Positions 27,144 to 38,052 of a DNA stretch of 64,000 bases are shown in pieces. The notes below the pieces were generated by a model. It had not been told where the DNA came from. It ran no database searches and worked only from the letters and a program-made list of their open reading frames with translations. The stretch's first letter is position 1; each line of letters opens with the position of its first letter. The translations under genes were made by a program, and so were the position numbers. Where the stretch lies: the NCBI RefSeq assembly GCF_002105465.1, contig NZ_NCSQ01000156.1, positions 29,501 to 93,500 on the forward strand. Reading direction: 5' to 3'. Source of the DNA: Aquidulcibacter paucihalophilus (GTDB taxonomy: Bacteria > Pseudomonadota > Alphaproteobacteria > Caulobacterales > Aquidulcibacteraceae).

Positions 27144-28898
27144 ATGGCAAGTCACACTTTTTCGCTTCGGCTCCTCGCCGCCTCTACCTTGGTGGCCGCA
27201 GCGGCGATGGCATCCACGCCTGCCGGTGCGCAAGCGAATTCACGATTTGCTCAAATCGTTGTCGATGCAGATACCCATGAAGTGATATTCGAGGAAAATG
27301 CACAGGCACTGCGTCGTCCGGCGTCCATCACCAAAGTGATGACGCTTTATCTTCTGTTTGACGCGCTACAAACCGGTAAAATTTCGTGGAACGACCAAAT
27401 TACTTTCTCCCGCTATGCGAGCAGCCAAGCCCCAACAAAATTGGGGGTTGCGCCGGGTAATTCGATTTCGGTTCAAACGGCGATCGAGGCTTTGGTCGTG
27501 CGCTCCGCCAATGATGTTGCCGCCGCCGTGGCAGAGACTTTGGGCGGTTCAGAGGCCAATTTTGCAGTCATGATGACCGCCAAAGCGCGTGAGCTGGGCA
27601 TGGTCAATACGACATTTGCCAATGCCTCGGGGCTACCGCATGACCGGCAACTGACGACAGCTGAAGATCTCGCCCGCTTGGCAATTGCCATTCGTCGCGA
27701 CTTTCCAGACCAATATCATTGGTTCTCCACGCCCCAGATGGTCTTCAACGGCAAAGTCACGCGCAATCACAACCATCTGATGGCCCGCATGGAGGGCATG
27801 GACGGTTTAAAAACAGGCTTTACCCGCAGTTCTGGTTTCAATCTGGCCGCCACCACAGAGCGCAATGGTCGGCGCATTGTCACAGTTGTCCTTGGCGGTC
27901 GCACCCGTTTTTCGCGCGATGACTATGTTGAGCTGTTGACCGAGACTGCCTTTAAAGAATTGGGCCCTGCCACACATTTGGTTGCGGATCAGGCCACCCC
28001 CTATCAATTCACTTTCCGCGATCCGCGCGATGGGGCAGATGCCGAAGCGCTTGTGATGTCGATTGCAGGTAAAGCGTTAGAGCCAACTGGGGCCACCAAT
28101 TTGGCGCTGGTGCGAACTGAGCGCACGCGTGGCTTTGATCAAGGTAAACCCTCGGTATTGCTGGCCAATACTTCCGGGCAAGCAGCACCTTCGGCACGCC
28201 TGGCAACTACCGGTGTGCAAACAGCTTCCCTCGACTTAGCCAGTTCTGAAGATGAGGACGAAGCCGAAGCCGTTAGCCCACAAGCGGTCCCTGCCGTGAA
28301 ACAGACGCGCTTGCCGCGGACCACCACCCATTATGTCGCGGCCTCCACCATACAGGCTCCTTCCTTGCGTCCAGTGATGGATTTCCCAGCAACCACCGGG
28401 GCTACCAGCCCGGCTTCTGAACCGACCAGCCAAGAAGCTATGAAAATCGAAGTCGCAGCTGTGGCGGAAGAGCAAATCCGTCTGCAGGAAGCCCGCGACC
28501 AAGTTGTTCGCCAAGCCAATGAACGCCGTGCGGCGGAACGTGCCGCAGCAGATGCGCGCGCCAAAGCAACTGCCGAACGTGAGGAACGCACCCGCCAGCA
28601 AGCCGCGCGAGCTTTAGCTGCCAAAAAAGAAAGTGATCGGCAATTGATCGCTGGCCGCGCCCGTGGTGATGCGATTGTTCAGGTCGGTGCCTTCCGCAGC
28701 CAACGCGATGCCAAGGCTGCACTCGCCCAATTCTCCCGCCATTTCCCATCCTTTGCCAGCCGCGAAGTCAGCAGTGTGAAACGCTCTGATGGGGTCTGGT
28801 ATCGCGCCCGCTTCTCAGGCCTTGGTGCCAGTGTGGCCCGCGAAGCTTGCCGGATAGTGTCCGGTCGCGGTGGTAGCTGCCAGATTATTGCGGACTAA
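27144..28898 (+). CDS. D-alanyl-D-alanine carboxypeptidase with C-terminal SPOR domain
   Basis: About 584 residues from ATG 27144, which follows GGAG; ATG 27126 is also open. A Sec signal peptide (MASHTFSLRLLAASTLVAAAAMA...) is followed by an S11 peptidase (penicillin-binding protein 5 type) with Ser61-x-x-Lys in SITK, SAN and Lys223 in LKTGF. It trims the terminal D-Ala of peptidoglycan pentapeptides in the periplasm. A linker rich in Ala, Glu and Arg (about 430-495) is probably helical. The last 75 residues are a SPOR domain (IVQVGAFRSQRDAKAAL, then WYRARFSGL), which binds denuded glycan at the septum, so the enzyme is likely recruited to division sites. The combination is known in alphaproteobacteria. 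Confidence 0.93.
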   Translation: MASHTFSLRLLAASTLVAAAAMASTPAGAQANSRFAQIVVDADTHEVIFEENAQALRRPASITKVMTLYLLFDALQTGKISWNDQITFSRYASSQAPTKLGVAPGNSISVQTAIEALVVRSANDVAAAVAETLGGSEANFAVMMTAKARELGMVNTTFANASGLPHDRQLTTAEDLARLAIAIRRDFPDQYHWFSTPQMVFNGKVTRNHNHLMARMEGMDGLKTGFTRSSGFNLAATTERNGRRIVTVVLGGRTRFSRDDYVELLTETAFKELGPATHLVADQATPYQFTFRDPRDGADAEALVMSIAGKALEPTGATNLALVRTERTRGFDQGKPSVLLANTSGQAAPSARLATTGVQTASLDLASSEDEDEAEAVSPQAVPAVKQTRLPRTTTHYVAASTIQAPSLRPVMDFPATTGATSPASEPTSQEAMKIEVAAVAEEQIRLQEARDQVVRQANERRAAERAAADARAKATAEREERTRQQAARALAAKKESDRQLIAGRARGDAIVQVGAFRSQRDAKAALAQFSRHFPSFASREVSSVKRSDGVWYRARFSGLGASVAREACRIVSGRGGSCQIIAD

Positions 28899-28900
28899 AC

Positions 28901-28919
28901 GGGAAGATCAATTCTTCCC
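28901..28919. terminator. Hairpin between dacC-like gene and guaA
   Basis: GGGAAGA-TCAAT-TCTTCCC sits in the 21-base gap between two convergent genes, abutting the guaA stop. No T run on either side; likely a bidirectional stop. Confidence 0.45.
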
Positions 28920-30482
28920 CTACTCCCACTCAATCGTGCCGGGCGGTTTTGACGTCACGTCGTAAACGACACGATTGATGCCCTTGACTTCATTGACGAT
29001 GCGGGTCGCAACCCGGCCCAAAAAGGCCATGTCAAAGGGGAAAAAGTCGGCTGTCATGCCATCGGTAGAGGTGACAGCCCGAAGCGCGCAGACATGGTCA
29101 TAGGTGCGATGATCGCCCATCACACCAACCGTTTTGACCGGCAAAAGAACGGCAAAGGCCTGCCAGATCGTGTCGTACAGGCCATGAGTGCGCAATTCTT
29201 CCAAATAGATGGCGTCTGCCTTACGCAAAATGTCGGCCTTTTCTTGCGTAATCTCGCCCGGGATACGAATAGCTAAGCCGGGGCCCGGGAAAGGATGGCG
29301 GCCTACAAAGGCTTCATTCAACCCAAGCTCGCGACCTAAGGCGCGGACTTCGTCCTTGAACAATTCGCGTAAGGGTTCGACCAGCTTCAAATTCATCCGC
29401 TCTGGCAGACCGCCAACATTGTGGTGGCTCTTGATTGTTACCGATGGACCACCGTCAAACGAAACGCTCTCAATCACATCGGGATAGAGCGTGCCTTGGG
29501 CGAGGAAGCTTGCACCACCAACCATGCGCGCTTTTTCCTCAAATACATCGATGAAGAGCTTGCCGATGGTTTTCCGCTTGGTCTCTGGATCGCTGACCCC
29601 GGCCAAAGCGCCCAAAAAACGTGCACTTTCGTCAGCATGGATCAGGGGGATATTGTAATGATCGCGGAATAACGAAACGACTTGGTCGCTTTCCCCTGCC
29701 CGCATCAAGCCGTGATCCACATACACACAAGTCAATTGATCGCCAATTGCCTCATGGATCAGAACGGCAGCAACCGAGCTATCGACTCCCCCCGACAGGC
29801 CGCAAATGACTTTACCACTGCCCACTTGCGCACGGATACGCTCAATAGCTTCTTCCCGGAAAGCTGCCATCGTCCAGTCGCCACGCAGGCCTGCGATCTT
29901 GCGGACAAAATTATGGATCAACTTTGCGCCGTCGGGGGTGTGGACGACTTCTGGGTGGAACATCACGGTGTAGAAACGGCGAGCCTCATCAGTAGCCACC
30001 GCAAAGGGTGCATTCTCGCTGGTGGCCTTAACGCTAAAGCCTTCGGGCAATTGCGTGACGCGATCACCATGGCTCATCCAAACTGGATAGCGCCCCCCCA
30101 TTTCCCAAACGCCTTCAAACAAGGCACTTGGGGCCAAAATCTCGACATCAGCGCGACCAAACTCAGCCGCATGACCGCTTTCAACCACCCCACCCAATTG
30201 GGTGGCCAAAGTCTGTTGGCCATAGCAAATGGCGAGGATGGGAATATTCAGTTCAAACACGATTTGCGGCGCGCGGGGCGAACCTGCATCACAAACACTG
30301 GCTGGCCCCCCCGACAGGATGATCGCCTTGGGATCAAAGCCCGCATCAAGGACCGCCTGTGCGCGATTATAGGGATGGACCTCGCAATAAACGCCCGCCT
30401 CACGCACACGCCGTGCGATCAGTTGTGTCACTTGAGAGCCAAAATCGATGATGAGGATGTGTTCGTGGGTCGCTTGCGTCAT
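28920..30482 (-). CDS. guaA: GMP synthase (glutamine-hydrolysing)
   Basis: 520 residues, a standard two-domain enzyme making GMP from XMP, ATP and glutamine. The N-terminal class I amidotransferase has [11 protein letters not shown], the nucleophile cysteine in [17 protein letters not shown] and FHPEVVHT. The ATP pyrophosphatase P-loop is [15 protein letters not shown], followed by the C-terminal dimerisation domain ending KPPGTIEWE. The other late purine gene guaB lies 3.4 kb upstream on the same strand but in a separate cluster. Confidence 0.98.
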   Translation of the reverse strand: MTQATHEHILIIDFGSQVTQLIARRVREAGVYCEVHPYNRAQAVLDAGFDPKAIILSGGPASVCDAGSPRAPQIVFELNIPILAICYGQQTLATQLGGVVESGHAAEFGRADVEILAPSALFEGVWEMGGRYPVWMSHGDRVTQLPEGFSVKATSENAPFAVATDEARRFYTVMFHPEVVHTPDGAKLIHNFVRKIAGLRGDWTMAAFREEAIERIRAQVGSGKVICGLSGGVDSSVAAVLIHEAIGDQLTCVYVDHGLMRAGESDQVVSLFRDHYNIPLIHADESARFLGALAGVSDPETKRKTIGKLFIDVFEEKARMVGGASFLAQGTLYPDVIESVSFDGGPSVTIKSHHNVGGLPERMNLKLVEPLRELFKDEVRALGRELGLNEAFVGRHPFPGPGLAIRIPGEITQEKADILRKADAIYLEELRTHGLYDTIWQAFAVLLPVKTVGVMGDHRTYDHVCALRAVTSTDGMTADFFPFDMAFLGRVATRIVNEVKGINRVVYDVTSKPPGTIEWE

Positions 30483-30544
30483 CGCTGCGGTTTAGCGGGA
30501 TGCGGGCGCAGGGGAAAGACCCCTGCGCCGTGTGCCAACAGTGT

Positions 30545-31087
30545 TTAGGACTTATGGCCTTGCATGGCCGCACCGCGGATCGGGTCAAAGCGCGCAGCCC
30601 CTGCATCCACATCAATATTGGCTCCATGGGCGATCTTCCAGCTGTCTGCTTGCTTCACATAAACCAAAGTCATGCGGCTCTCATGTGGGGGCGCGATTTC
30701 CCCGCTTGGGGTCTTAAAGGCATCCATATGCCAATGCACGACGGCGACCACGACCGTGGGCGCGATTTGGGTCAGCGATTCCACAGCCACTAGCTTTTGC
30801 TGGACGCCTTTGAACATCATGTCGAAATAGATGCGATGGGCGCGGTCGACTTCCTCAAAACCTTGCCAGTGCATGGCCTTCACATTCACCCAATGCACAT
30901 TGGGGGCATAAAGCTTGGCCATGCCATCTAAATCGCTCAGATTCCAAAAGCGTTCATAGTCAGAAATGGCGGCATGGATCGCCGCTTCATCGCTTAGCGC
31001 GAGGCTTTGTGATGCTGCCCGTGCCGTTTGTGTCATCGCCATTCCTCCAACTGCGCCCATAAGCGCCAAAAGATGTCGTCTAAGCAT
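30545..31087 (-). CDS. Secreted NTF2-like (SnoaL/SgcJ type) protein
   Basis: 180 residues. An N-terminal signal sequence with a twin arginine (MLRRHLLALMGAVGGMAMTQTARA) suggests Tat or Sec export. The mature part is a single NTF2-like domain: AIHAAISDYERFWNLSDLDGMAKLYAPNVHWVN (positions about 36-68), then VVHWHMDAF and RMTLVYVKQADSWKIAHGANIDVDA, as in DUF4440/SgcJ proteins. These bind small molecules or act as isomerases; the substrate here is unknown. It lies 38 bases after the AraC gene on the same strand. Confidence 0.8.
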   Translation of the reverse strand: MLRRHLLALMGAVGGMAMTQTARAASQSLALSDEAAIHAAISDYERFWNLSDLDGMAKLYAPNVHWVNVKAMHWQGFEEVDRAHRIYFDMMFKGVQQKLVAVESLTQIAPTVVVAVVHWHMDAFKTPSGEIAPPHESRMTLVYVKQADSWKIAHGANIDVDAGAARFDPIRGAAMQGHKS

Positions 31088-31125
31088 GATGTGCCTCCAC
31101 CGAATGGCCCCTGTTTAGACGCCCT

Positions 31126-32052
31126 TCAGATGGCGCACTTGAACAAATCGGACATTTCAGGACCCGTAACAGCGAATGTTGAGATTGCTTGCATGTTTTC
31201 AACAAAAGTTTGGGGTGTCATGCCGCAGAGTGCGCGCGCCTCGCGCGAGAGATGGGCTTCATCGGCATAGCCGGCCTCAGCCGCAATTTGTGCCCACGTC
31301 TGGAGGGGCGACCGATGGCGCGCCGCCAAAGCCGCATCGAAGCGGGTCAATCGTCCATAAAACTTCGGCGTCACGCCAACATCGCGCAGAAAGCGCCGCT
31401 GCACCTGGCGCGCACTGATGCCCGCCCGATCTGCCAAGCGACTAATGCTCACCTTGCCACCCGTTTTTGCAAGCAAGCAGGCAATCTGGTCGACTTCATC
31501 AAAAGGCCGAGACTGATCGAGCCAGCCTGCGATCCAAGCCTGCGCGATAGCCACCCGGTCTTCAAACCTTGTACTCTTGGCCAAGGCGGCCTCTAGGCCC
31601 GGGGCTTGCTTCTGAAGCACGTCTGAGAGCGCCAATCCTTGATCGACCGTTTCGGTCATGGGCAATCCAAACAGACGGGCAAGGCCGGTTGGTTGAAAGC
31701 GGATGGTGAAGGTCTCAATCTGGCCGACAAAGCCCAGATCTTTGCCCGGTGCACTGGTCACCCCTACCAGTACGCTCGTCGGCGTGGCACTAAAGCCCAA
31801 ACCTTTCTCCCGCACGAGATATGGTTCGCGAAAATAAAATTCCATGAATTGATCAGGTCGAGCATTTAAGGCGCGAATGACATGGATCGATTTAAAGTCG
31901 GCCCTGCGTTCCCCAAAGGATGCGACAATGCGGCGCAAACTAGGGTGGGGCGAGACTTGCCTGATCTGGATCGCAGAGGGTGCCTTCGCAGGACTCTGCA
32001 CATGACGAACACCCATACGCGGTCTTTCTGAAACCTGCCGTCTTTGTCGCAT
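31126..32052 (-). CDS. AraC family transcriptional regulator
   Basis: About 308 residues from ATG 32052; a TTG at 32070 and ATG at 32016 are other options, as the arginine-rich N-terminus is unconserved. The C-terminal AraC DNA-binding domain has two HTH motifs: SISRLADRAGISARQVQRRFLRDVG and WAQIAAEAGYADEAHLSREARALCGMTPQTF (residues in the last 100). The N-terminal sensor half has the FMEFYFREPYLV and FTIRFQPTGLARLFGLP pattern of the DUF6597 type. It probably regulates the adjacent NTF2-like gene or itself (inference). The effector is unknown. Confidence 0.88.
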   Translation of the reverse strand: MRQRRQVSERPRMGVRHVQSPAKAPSAIQIRQVSPHPSLRRIVASFGERRADFKSIHVIRALNARPDQFMEFYFREPYLVREKGLGFSATPTSVLVGVTSAPGKDLGFVGQIETFTIRFQPTGLARLFGLPMTETVDQGLALSDVLQKQAPGLEAALAKSTRFEDRVAIAQAWIAGWLDQSRPFDEVDQIACLLAKTGGKVSISRLADRAGISARQVQRRFLRDVGVTPKFYGRLTRFDAALAARHRSPLQTWAQIAAEAGYADEAHLSREARALCGMTPQTFVENMQAISTFAVTGPEMSDLFKCAI

Positions 32053-32094
32053 ATCCCGGCCATGGGTCAAGCAAGCAGCTTAACTTAGGCTTTT

Positions 32095-33420
32095 TCAAAC
32101 AGCCCGCGTCATCGCACAGATAAAAAAGCCATCCGTGCCGGTCGCCAAAGGTGTCATCTGCAAGCCAGGGCCTGCCTTGTGGCAATGGGCCAAAAGACCC
32201 GAAAGCCCCGCATCGACTACCAAAGTTGTTGGACTGACCGGCGCAAAGGCTGGATTGGAAGCCAAGAAGCGGGTGACGCTGTCTTCATTTTCTTCCGGCA
32301 AGATGGAGCAGGTGACGTATAAAAGCCGGCCACCGGGTTTCACCAAAGGCGCACCCAAAGCGAGCGCGAGGGCTTGTTCTTGTTGCCGTTTTTCCAAAGC
32401 GCCGGGTCGCAACCGCCATTTTGAGTCAGGGGCACGGCGCCAGGTGCCAGAGCCCGTGCAGGGCGCATCAATGAAAACAATGTCCATCTGGCCGCGCAGA
32501 TCAGCCAAAACGTCTTGGTCACGCTTTGGCGTGCGGACTTGGCAATTACGCACCCCTGCCCGCTCGATCCGTTCATGGCAATTGGCGAGGCGACGGCTAT
32601 CGACATCATAGGCGTAAAGCTGACCCTTGTTTTCCATAAGCGCGGCGAGCGCCAAGGTCTTGCCGCCGCCGCCAGCACAAACGTCAGCAATCTGCATCCC
32701 GGGCTTTGCCACCGATAGGCGCGCAGCAAGCTGGCTGCCTTCATCCTGAACTTCAAAGCCCCCCTTCACAAAGGCTTCTTCTTTCGCCCAAGGAAAGGTT
32801 CGACCTTGGTGCCAAGGGATGCGAATGCCATCCGGCGACCAAGGTGTCATGAAAGCCGCTGGACGGCCATCATCGCGCACCTTTAGTTGCGTGGACGACA
32901 AGAGGTCTGCGAGCACAGCCTCAGGCTTGGCCTTCAAGCGATTGACGCGCAGATCGAGTGGTGCGGGCGCGGCCAAGGCGGCCCCTTCTGCGGCGCGTTC
33001 ATCGCCCAAGATACGCGAAAAGCTTGCATCTAGCCACGCTGGATAATCGCCGCGCACATGGTCGGGCGCACCGTCGAGTGTCGCCTCTGCCAAAGCCTTA
33101 CGTTCGGCCTCAGTCAGTGGGCTATAGGCATGGGTTTCTTCATAGGCATCTTTCTCAAGGCTTTCGGCGCTGCGGCCAAAGCCCCATCGCAAAGCACCCA
33201 ATACCCAAGCCCTTGGATCATCGACCCCCAAGCGATAGGCGCTGGATGCCTTCCATCGCAACGCACCAAACACGATATCGCCAATTTGTGCTCGGTCTCC
33301 TGAGCCTGCGAACCGGTGGCTCAAGCCCCATTCCTTCAGCACATCAGCCGGCGGGCGTTTACGGGCTTCAACATCGGTCAATATTTCAATGGCGGCTTGG
33401 GCACGGGCACCGGGGCGCAT
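32095..33420 (-). CDS. RsmB/NOP family rRNA (cytosine-C5) methyltransferase
   Basis: 441 residues. An N-terminal NusB-like helical domain (AIEILTDVEARKRPPADVLKEWGLSHRF) is followed by the SAM-dependent Rossmann domain with ADVCAGGGGKTLALAALM (motif I), VFIDAPCTGSGTWRRAPDSKWR (motif IV, catalytic cysteine in APCTGSGTWRR) and LYVTCSILPEENEDSV (motif VI, second cysteine). Related enzymes methylate C967 of 16S rRNA or similar sites. It follows a GNAT gene after 4 bases and belongs to the guaB-GNAT-rsmB unit. The exact target site cannot be assigned. Confidence 0.9.
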   Translation of the reverse strand: MRPGARAQAAIEILTDVEARKRPPADVLKEWGLSHRFAGSGDRAQIGDIVFGALRWKASSAYRLGVDDPRAWVLGALRWGFGRSAESLEKDAYEETHAYSPLTEAERKALAEATLDGAPDHVRGDYPAWLDASFSRILGDERAAEGAALAAPAPLDLRVNRLKAKPEAVLADLLSSTQLKVRDDGRPAAFMTPWSPDGIRIPWHQGRTFPWAKEEAFVKGGFEVQDEGSQLAARLSVAKPGMQIADVCAGGGGKTLALAALMENKGQLYAYDVDSRRLANCHERIERAGVRNCQVRTPKRDQDVLADLRGQMDIVFIDAPCTGSGTWRRAPDSKWRLRPGALEKRQQEQALALALGAPLVKPGGRLLYVTCSILPEENEDSVTRFLASNPAFAPVSPTTLVVDAGLSGLLAHCHKAGPGLQMTPLATGTDGFFICAMTRAV

Positions 33421-33424
33421 GAGA

Positions 33425-33904
33425 TTAAACTTTCAGGGCGCGCGACAGATAAGTCACGCTTTTGCCGTTGGACAAAGTCGCTTGCCCGACGGGAGTAAAG
33501 CCAAGAGCGGCATGGAATTGATCGGAAATCGGGTTAGGCGGATCAGAATTGACCTCGCAGACAACTTGTTCATAGCCGTCAGCTTCGGCACGTGCAAATA
33601 GGCCCTCATAAAAAAGCCGAGCGATCCCTTGTCCGCGTGCCTGCGCGGCCACAATAATGCGGTCCACGTAGACAAAATTATCCATCCGCTCGACAAACCA
33701 GACGAAATTTGGGCTGTCATAGCTGGAAGTCGGGATGAAGGTGATCAAAAAGCCCAAATCGGGCTCCGCCACTTGGCTGAGGTAGGAGGCCTCAACCAAA
33801 CGCGTCAAACGGTCCTCATCTAGGGGCCCGGTCTCCACCTGATTGGCATTGCCAAGGGCAATGACCCACGCAAAATCATCGCGTGATACCTGCCGAATGG
33901 CCAC
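33425..33904 (-). CDS. GNAT family acetyltransferase
   Basis: 159 residues. Core GNAT pattern: YVDRIIVAAQARGQGIARLFYEGLFARAEADGYEQVVCEVN, with the R/Q-x-x-G-x-G/A acetyl-CoA motif in QARGQGIA and a conserved asparagine in VNSDPPNPISDQFHAALGFTPVG. It resembles the YhhY/ESI3-like group in which the C-terminal helix follows NP-x-S-x-x-FH. Located between guaB (5 bases) and rsmB (4 bases), so one transcript. Substrate unknown. Confidence 0.82.
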   Translation of the reverse strand: MAIRQVSRDDFAWVIALGNANQVETGPLDEDRLTRLVEASYLSQVAEPDLGFLITFIPTSSYDSPNFVWFVERMDNFVYVDRIIVAAQARGQGIARLFYEGLFARAEADGYEQVVCEVNSDPPNPISDQFHAALGFTPVGQATLSNGKSVTYLSRALKV

Positions 33905-33909
33905 GAGGC

Positions 33910-35469
<1,560 letters not shown>

Positions 35470-35478
35470 TCACACATG

Positions 35479-35513
35479 AAAAAGCCCGCCACCGCGAAGG
35501 GCAGCGGGCTTTC
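35479..35513 (-). terminator. Rho-independent terminator of the acyl-CoA dehydrogenase unit
   Basis: On the minus strand a 9-base stem AAAGCCCGC/GCGGGCTTT is followed by T residues, 26 bases after the dehydrogenase stop. It insulates guaB from the upstream transcript. Confidence 0.88.
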
Positions 35514-35538
35514 AAAATGAGGCAGGAAGGCTGGCACC

Positions 35539-36771
35539 CTAGCGACCGCTTGGCAGATCCTTGAACGCAACATCCTTATCGACACGAACGTCTCCGGGCA
35601 GGCCCAAAATACGCTCAGCAATGATGTTCTTCAGAATTTCGTCGGTCCCACCCGCGATCCGCAAGCCAGCTGCCCACATGTGGCTTTGCTGGAAGACACC
35701 TTCGGATGGGGCGTAAGCGGTGTCGGTGATGATGCCGAAGTGGTCCATCGCTTCCATCGCATGGTGGGTGATGTCTTGAAGCTGATTGGCCGTGATGATT
35801 TTACCAATCGAGCTTTCAGGGCCCGGTGTCTGCCCTTTGGACAGAGCCGTCATCGTGCGGAATTTGGCAAGCTTATAGCCCTCTGCGCGCACAAACCAAT
35901 CGGCGACCTTTTGGCGGAAGCTTTGGTCTTCGGCCAAAGTGCCCCCATTTTGGCCGGGCATGGTTTTGGCCCATTCAAAAATCTCTTTGTAATCTGGACC
36001 AGGGCTTCCGCCCACAGCCAAGCGCTCATTCATGAGCGTGACCAGAGCAACCGACCAACCATTACCTTCCCCGCCCAACATCTGGCTGTGGGGGACACGC
36101 ACATCGGTGAAATAGACTTCGTTGAAGTTTGATCCGCCTGACATTTGGTGGATAGGGCGCACGTCGATGCCGGGGCTTTTCATGTCAATGAAGAACATCG
36201 ACAGGCCTTTGTGCTTCGCCTTGTCGGCATTGGTGCGCACCAGCACAATACCCCAATCCGAATAATGCGCGCCAGAGGTCCACACTTTCTGGCCATTGAT
36301 GACCCAGTCATCGCCATCGCGCACCGCTTTGGTTTTAAGACCGGCAACATCCGACCCGGCAGAGGGTTCTGAGAAGAGTTGGCACCAGATTTCTTCCCCT
36401 CGCAAGGCAGGACCAACATGGCGTTCTTTCTGCGCGTCCGTTGCAAAGGCAATCACGGTGGGAACACACATGCCGAGGCCAATGGTAAAGGGTCCTGCAG
36501 GGGCATCATATTTGGCCTCTTCTTGTCCGAAGATGACCGAGAAGATCGGCGCTAAGCCCTGCCCGCCCTGCTCTTTCGGCCAAGTGATACCGGCAAAGCC
36601 ATTTTCCGCCTTTGCTTTCTGATAGGCCTTGGCCGCCAACATATATTCCTTGTCAGACAAGCGCTTTTGCAAACTTTCGGTCTGGCTGCCCTTTGGCTGC
36701 GCATGGGCCGCTAAGAAAGCCTGAGCGCGTTGACGGAAGGCTGCTTCTTCTGGGGTATCATTGAAGTCCAT
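35539..36771 (-). CDS. Acyl-CoA dehydrogenase
   Basis: 410 residues from ATG 36771, preceded by GGAGAG; ATG 36783 is also open. Flavoprotein pattern: CQLFSEPSAGSDVAGLKTKAVRDGD and WVINGQKVWTSGAHYSDWG (FAD/substrate region), then the C-terminal GGTDEILKNIIAERILGLP. The catalytic glutamate position used by medium-chain enzymes (Y-E-G-T) reads A-G-G-T here, as in the group whose catalytic base lies elsewhere. It oxidises an acyl-CoA at the alpha-beta bond and passes electrons to ETF. Its stop is followed by a terminator; it lies 23 bases downstream of a second dehydrogenase gene. Confidence 0.93.
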   Translation of the reverse strand: MDFNDTPEEAAFRQRAQAFLAAHAQPKGSQTESLQKRLSDKEYMLAAKAYQKAKAENGFAGITWPKEQGGQGLAPIFSVIFGQEEAKYDAPAGPFTIGLGMCVPTVIAFATDAQKERHVGPALRGEEIWCQLFSEPSAGSDVAGLKTKAVRDGDDWVINGQKVWTSGAHYSDWGIVLVRTNADKAKHKGLSMFFIDMKSPGIDVRPIHQMSGGSNFNEVYFTDVRVPHSQMLGGEGNGWSVALVTLMNERLAVGGSPGPDYKEIFEWAKTMPGQNGGTLAEDQSFRQKVADWFVRAEGYKLAKFRTMTALSKGQTPGPESSIGKIITANQLQDITHHAMEAMDHFGIITDTAYAPSEGVFQQSHMWAAGLRIAGGTDEILKNIIAERILGLPGDVRVDKDVAFKDLPSGR

Positions 36772-36794
36772 AAGTCTCTCCATCCATCCAAGTG

Positions 36795-37910
36795 TTAGGC
36801 CGCGTTACGCATTTCCAAGCGGCGGACCAGTTTTTCTTTCCAAAGAGATGGCGCACCCGCCTGCACGGCCAAGAGCTTGGCGCGGCGATAATACAGATGG
36901 CAATCCACTTCCCACGTAAAGCCCATGCCGCCATGGGTTTGGATGTTTTCTTTCGACGCCAGATAATAAGCCTCGCAGGCGGCAATCCGGGCAGCCGCTG
37001 CTGCCAACGGCAATTCGGGTGCGTCGCTGCTCAAAGCCCAAGCCCCATAGAAAGCATTCGACCGGGCAATTTCGAGGGCGACATACATATCGGCCAATTT
37101 GTGCTTGATCGCCTGAAAGCTGCCGATTTGGCGCGAGAAGGCATAGCGGCCTTTCGCATAATCTGTGGCCATATCCAAACAAGCTTGGCTGCCGCCAATC
37201 TGCTCAAAGGCCAATAGAACAGCAGCACGGTCATAGATGCGCTGCAACAGAGCTTCACCATCGCCTGCTTCGCCCAAAAGCTGGGCTGGGGCCTTGGTGA
37301 AAGTAAGTGTGGCGTGGGAGCGGGTAGGATCAAACGATTTGATCGCCCTGGCCTCCACCCCTGCCCCAGTCACATCCACAATCACCAGAGAAGTGCCTTC
37401 TTGGTGCTTGGCCAACACCAACGCGTGCGTCGCACAATCCCCATCGGTCACAGGTACTTTCATGCCGGTGACGCTGGTGCCGTCAAAGACCGTCTTTAGT
37501 GTGGCGGCGCGAGGCTCGCCTGGACCTTCTGAAGCGGCCACACACCCGATCACGGTGCCTTCGGCGAGCTTTGGCAATATGGCCGATTTCTGTGCGTCAG
37601 TGCCCGCAATCTTTAGGGCTTCCGCAAAGAAATAAACGGTCGAAGCCCAGGGCACTGGGGCAAGGGAGCGCCCCATTTCTTCAGCCAGAACACATAGCTC
37701 AAGCTCACCCAGACCTAGGCCACCATAGTCTTCCGGAATCGCAGCACCTAACCAGCCCATCTCGGCGATGGCTTTCCAAAGGGCGGCGTCATGAGACTTA
37801 TGCTCATCATTCAGAACAGCCCGGACTGTTGCCATGCTGGACTGTTCCGACAAAAATTTGCGCGCTTGTTCTTTGAGATATTTCTGGTCGTCAGAAAAAT
37901 CGAAATTCAT
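36795..37910 (-). CDS. Acyl-CoA dehydrogenase
   Basis: 371 residues from ATG 37910 (MNFDFSDDQKYLKEQARKFL), which follows GGGAGG; the frame upstream to 38009 is not family-like. It has YGGLGLGELELCVLAEEMGRSLAP, a middle region less conserved in the FAD-binding serine-rich segment than its partner, and the C-terminal HGGMGFTWEVDCHLYYRRAK. Paired, unlike dehydrogenase genes of this kind often encode alpha-beta heteromers in actinobacteria and proteobacteria (e.g. sterol side-chain FadE pairs). Whether these two form one is inference. Substrate unknown. Confidence 0.92.
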   Translation of the reverse strand: MNFDFSDDQKYLKEQARKFLSEQSSMATVRAVLNDEHKSHDAALWKAIAEMGWLGAAIPEDYGGLGLGELELCVLAEEMGRSLAPVPWASTVYFFAEALKIAGTDAQKSAILPKLAEGTVIGCVAASEGPGEPRAATLKTVFDGTSVTGMKVPVTDGDCATHALVLAKHQEGTSLVIVDVTGAGVEARAIKSFDPTRSHATLTFTKAPAQLLGEAGDGEALLQRIYDRAAVLLAFEQIGGSQACLDMATDYAKGRYAFSRQIGSFQAIKHKLADMYVALEIARSNAFYGAWALSSDAPELPLAAAAARIAACEAYYLASKENIQTHGGMGFTWEVDCHLYYRRAKLLAVQAGAPSLWKEKLVRRLEMRNAA

Positions 37911-38052
37911 GTGACGTGTGCCTCCCAAGGTCGCGACGACGGCATGCCCGTCACCGTCTGTTTCTTCGGGAGCAACATAAGCAAGTTTACGTGAACGGAA
38001 AGCCGTCACCTAAGGGAAGATCGCGCAATTGTGCGCAGTATCTGCAGCCCGA

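Noticed and set aside
29682..30548. 288-codon open frame opposite guaA
   Set aside because: Wholly antisense to a certain gene; its translation has no family-like pattern and follows the codon periodicity of guaA.
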